DNA from: Pseudomonadota bacterium
Lineage (GTDB): Bacteria > Pseudomonadota > Gammaproteobacteria > Burkholderiales > SG8-39
NCBI GenBank assembly: GCA_947455195.1
Contig: CANGMI010000003.1
Span: forward strand, 1 to 64,000
DNA length: 64,000 bases
Reading direction: 5' to 3'
Shown here: positions 62,720-64,000 of the stretch, piece after piece
Position numbering within the stretch: position 1 is the first letter of the stretch
Layout of the letters: each line of letters opens with the position of its first letter
The notes under the pieces: model-generated
The model's database searches: none
Seen by the model: the letters and a program-made list of their open reading frames with translations, nothing else
What the model was told of the DNA's origin: nothing
Translations under genes and position numbers: made by a program

Positions 62720-63397
62720 TCACCGGGAGCGAGACCCCGGTGCCTCGTAGAGGACCGGGCCCGCCGCCGTACCCAGAATCAGGCAATCGGCACCCCGTCG
62801 GGCAAAAAGGCCTGCCGTCACCACGCCAGCCAGGCCCTCGATGGTTGCCTCGAGCGCGACCGGATCTTCGATCGACAGACCCACCACGTCGATCACCAGA
62901 TTGCCGTTGTCGGTGCGAAAGCCCTCCCGCAGACGCGGTTCGCCCCCCAGGCGCGCCAGTTCGCGCGACACGTAGGCTCGCGCCATCGGGATGACTTCAA
63001 CGGGCAGCGGAAAGCGGCCGAGACGTTCGACGCGCTTGGATTCATCGGCAATGCAGACGAATCGGGTGGAAGCGGCTGCCACGATCTTCTCGCGGGTCAG
63101 CGCACCACCGCCACCCTTGATCATGCGAAAAGCCGCGTCGATCTCATCGGCACCGTCCACATACACGGGCAGGGTATCGACGTCGTTCAGGTCAAAAACA
63201 CGAATGCCCGCGGCCGCGAGACGGCTGGCCGTGCGCTCCGAACTTGCGACAGCCCCGACCAGGTCGCGTGCGCGCGGGGCGAGCGCATCGATGAAGCAAT
63301 CGGCCGTAGAGCCGGTGCCGACACCCAGAACGATGCCAGGAGGCACCTGCTTGACCGCCTCGAGGGCAACCATCTGCTTCAACTGCTGGGCATCCAT
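62720..63397 (-). CDS. rpiA: Ribose-5-phosphate isomerase A
   Basis: A 225-aa enzyme interconverting ribulose 5-phosphate and ribose 5-phosphate. [17 protein letters not shown] is the phosphate-binding loop, [33 protein letters not shown] contains the active-site Asp/Glu/Lys set, and [27 protein letters not shown] is also diagnostic. Length is normal. It is a stand-alone gene on the minus strand, remote from the tkt operon. Confidence 0.97.
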   Translation of the reverse strand: MDAQQLKQMVALEAVKQVPPGIVLGVGTGSTADCFIDALAPRARDLVGAVASSERTASRLAAAGIRVFDLNDVDTLPVYVDGADEIDAAFRMIKGGGGALTREKIVAAASTRFVCIADESKRVERLGRFPLPVEVIPMARAYVSRELARLGGEPRLREGFRTDNGNLVIDVVGLSIEDPVALEATIEGLAGVVTAGLFARRGADCLILGTAAGPVLYEAPGSRSR

Positions 63398-63578
63398 ACG
63401 GGCATCCTTGAATCAGGCGGGCGCTGCTCGCACCTCGCAGGCCGAGCAGTTCCCTGCAGCAAAGCCGATACAATAGCGCGCATCGACTCGCTTGCCTTGC
63501 TTGCCTCGCTTTCGGCAGCGAGCTGCCTTCAGGATCCATCATGCGCCCAGGCCCACTCGCCCCCCTGCAGTGCCGCTG

Positions 63579-64000
63579 ATGCAGGACACCGCGCTCCAGC
63601 CCTCGCAACGAGTCCGCGCCCGCGATCTCTTCATGGCCTTCCTGCGGATTGCCGTGGCGGGCGTCGGGGGCGTGCTTCCCCATGCGCAGTACCAACTGGT
63701 CGAGCGCGAGCGCTGGCTCACCCAGCGCGAGTTCGCCGATTACCTGAGTGCCGGGCAGCTGCTGCCTGGCCCCAACATCGTCAATGTCGCCATCATGGTC
63801 GGCGCGCGCTATCGGGGCCTCACCGGCTCCCTGGCCGGCGTTGCCGGCATGATGGTCGTGCCTTTCTTCTTCGTGATCGGGCTCGCCGCCTTCTACCGCC
63901 ACTTTGGCGAAGAGCCCTACGTCCGTCAGGTCTTTTACGGCATCTCGGCCGGGGCAGCCGGGCTGATGATCTCGACCGGCGTGAAACTGGCGCGCGCACA
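63579..64000 (+). CDS. Chromate transporter family protein (5' part)
   Basis: The frame MQDTALQPSQRVRARDLFMAFLRIAVAGVGGVLPHAQYQLVERERWLTQREFADYLSAGQLLPGPNIVNVAIMVGARYRGLTGSLAGVAGMMVVPFFF runs to the window edge and is not in the ORF track because it lacks a stop. The GxxxVLP...LPGPNIVNVA pattern is the CHR domain that pairs in ChrA-type chromate/sulfate antiporters, and the rest may be one half of a split pair. The ATG overlaps the stop of a 12-codon ORF (63541-63579), which may or may not be translated. Confidence 0.85.
   Translation, partial: MQDTALQPSQRVRARDLFMAFLRIAVAGVGGVLPHAQYQLVERERWLTQREFADYLSAGQLLPGPNIVNVAIMVGARYRGLTGSLAGVAGMMVVPFFFVIGLAAFYRHFGEEPYVRQVFYGISAGAAGLMISTGVKLARA

Overview
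This 64-kb stretch is GC-rich bacterial chromosome. It most likely comes from a betaproteobacterium of the order Burkholderiales. Three things point there: the gene order tkt-gap-pgk-pyk-aldolase-purC-purE-purK-sua5, a Bug-type (tripartite tricarboxylate) binding protein, and a compact LPS-core block with waaC-waaA. Species-level assignment cannot be made from the sequence alone.

Layout. (1) 1-4.6 kb: the 3' end of a gene for an acidic-repeat protein, then a minus-strand operon of one periplasmic binding protein and two divergent SLC1/DAACS-type secondary transporters. (2) 4.8-10.9 kb: two iron/2-oxoglutarate-type oxygenases, an ABC binding protein plus permease without an ATPase, and a divergent RidA / flavin reductase / MetE-core gene set. 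A perfect 14-bp inverted repeat lies between the two divergent groups. (3) 11-23 kb: accessory DNA. It holds an unrecognised 605-aa protein, a SPINDLY-type TPR/O-GlcNAc-transferase-like protein, a YHYH lipoprotein / RCC1 propeller / multicopper-oxidase-like cassette in which the oxidase has lost copper ligands, two paralogous TetR regulators, and a lower-GC protein with RelA/SpoT-like motifs. (4) 22.9-27.2 kb: a mosaic bounded by an intact tRNA-Ala(CGC) and a partial copy of its 3' end in the same orientation, with a second, more decayed tRNA-like end between them. It contains a TetR relic, a VOC protein, a secreted esterase-like hydrolase, a Fic protein and a frameshifted uvrA fragment.

(5) 27.4-38.4 kb: a housekeeping supercluster on the minus strand for the pentose phosphate pathway/glycolysis, early purine synthesis and tRNA t6A modification. 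(6) 38.6-45.4 kb: catabolic genes (hydroxyisobutyrate-dehydrogenase family, VOC, FAH family, acylating acetaldehyde dehydrogenase and 4-hydroxy-2-oxovalerate aldolase) with a NudC NADH/NAD-cap hydrolase inserted, followed by an old-yellow-enzyme reductase. (7) 45.4-55.9 kb: cell-surface polysaccharide genes (two GT9 transferases, O-antigen ligase/polymerase, manC, a WbpM-type dehydratase, gmhA, a GT2 transferase, waaC, waaA). (8) 55.9-64 kb: rhodanese, pcm, a flavoprotein dehydrogenase, a ROK kinase, a Bug receptor, an isochorismatase-like hydrolase, an MFS transporter sharing a CATG start with it, rpiA, and the 5' end of a chromate-transporter-family gene.

The strongest candidates for something undescribed are the binding-protein plus twin variant DAACS operon, the YHYH/RCC1/copper-less oxidase cassette with its own operator-like palindrome, the orphan RelA/SpoT-like protein, and the tRNA-bounded mosaic island. 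All functional statements come from reading translated sequence and motifs by eye; no database search was run.
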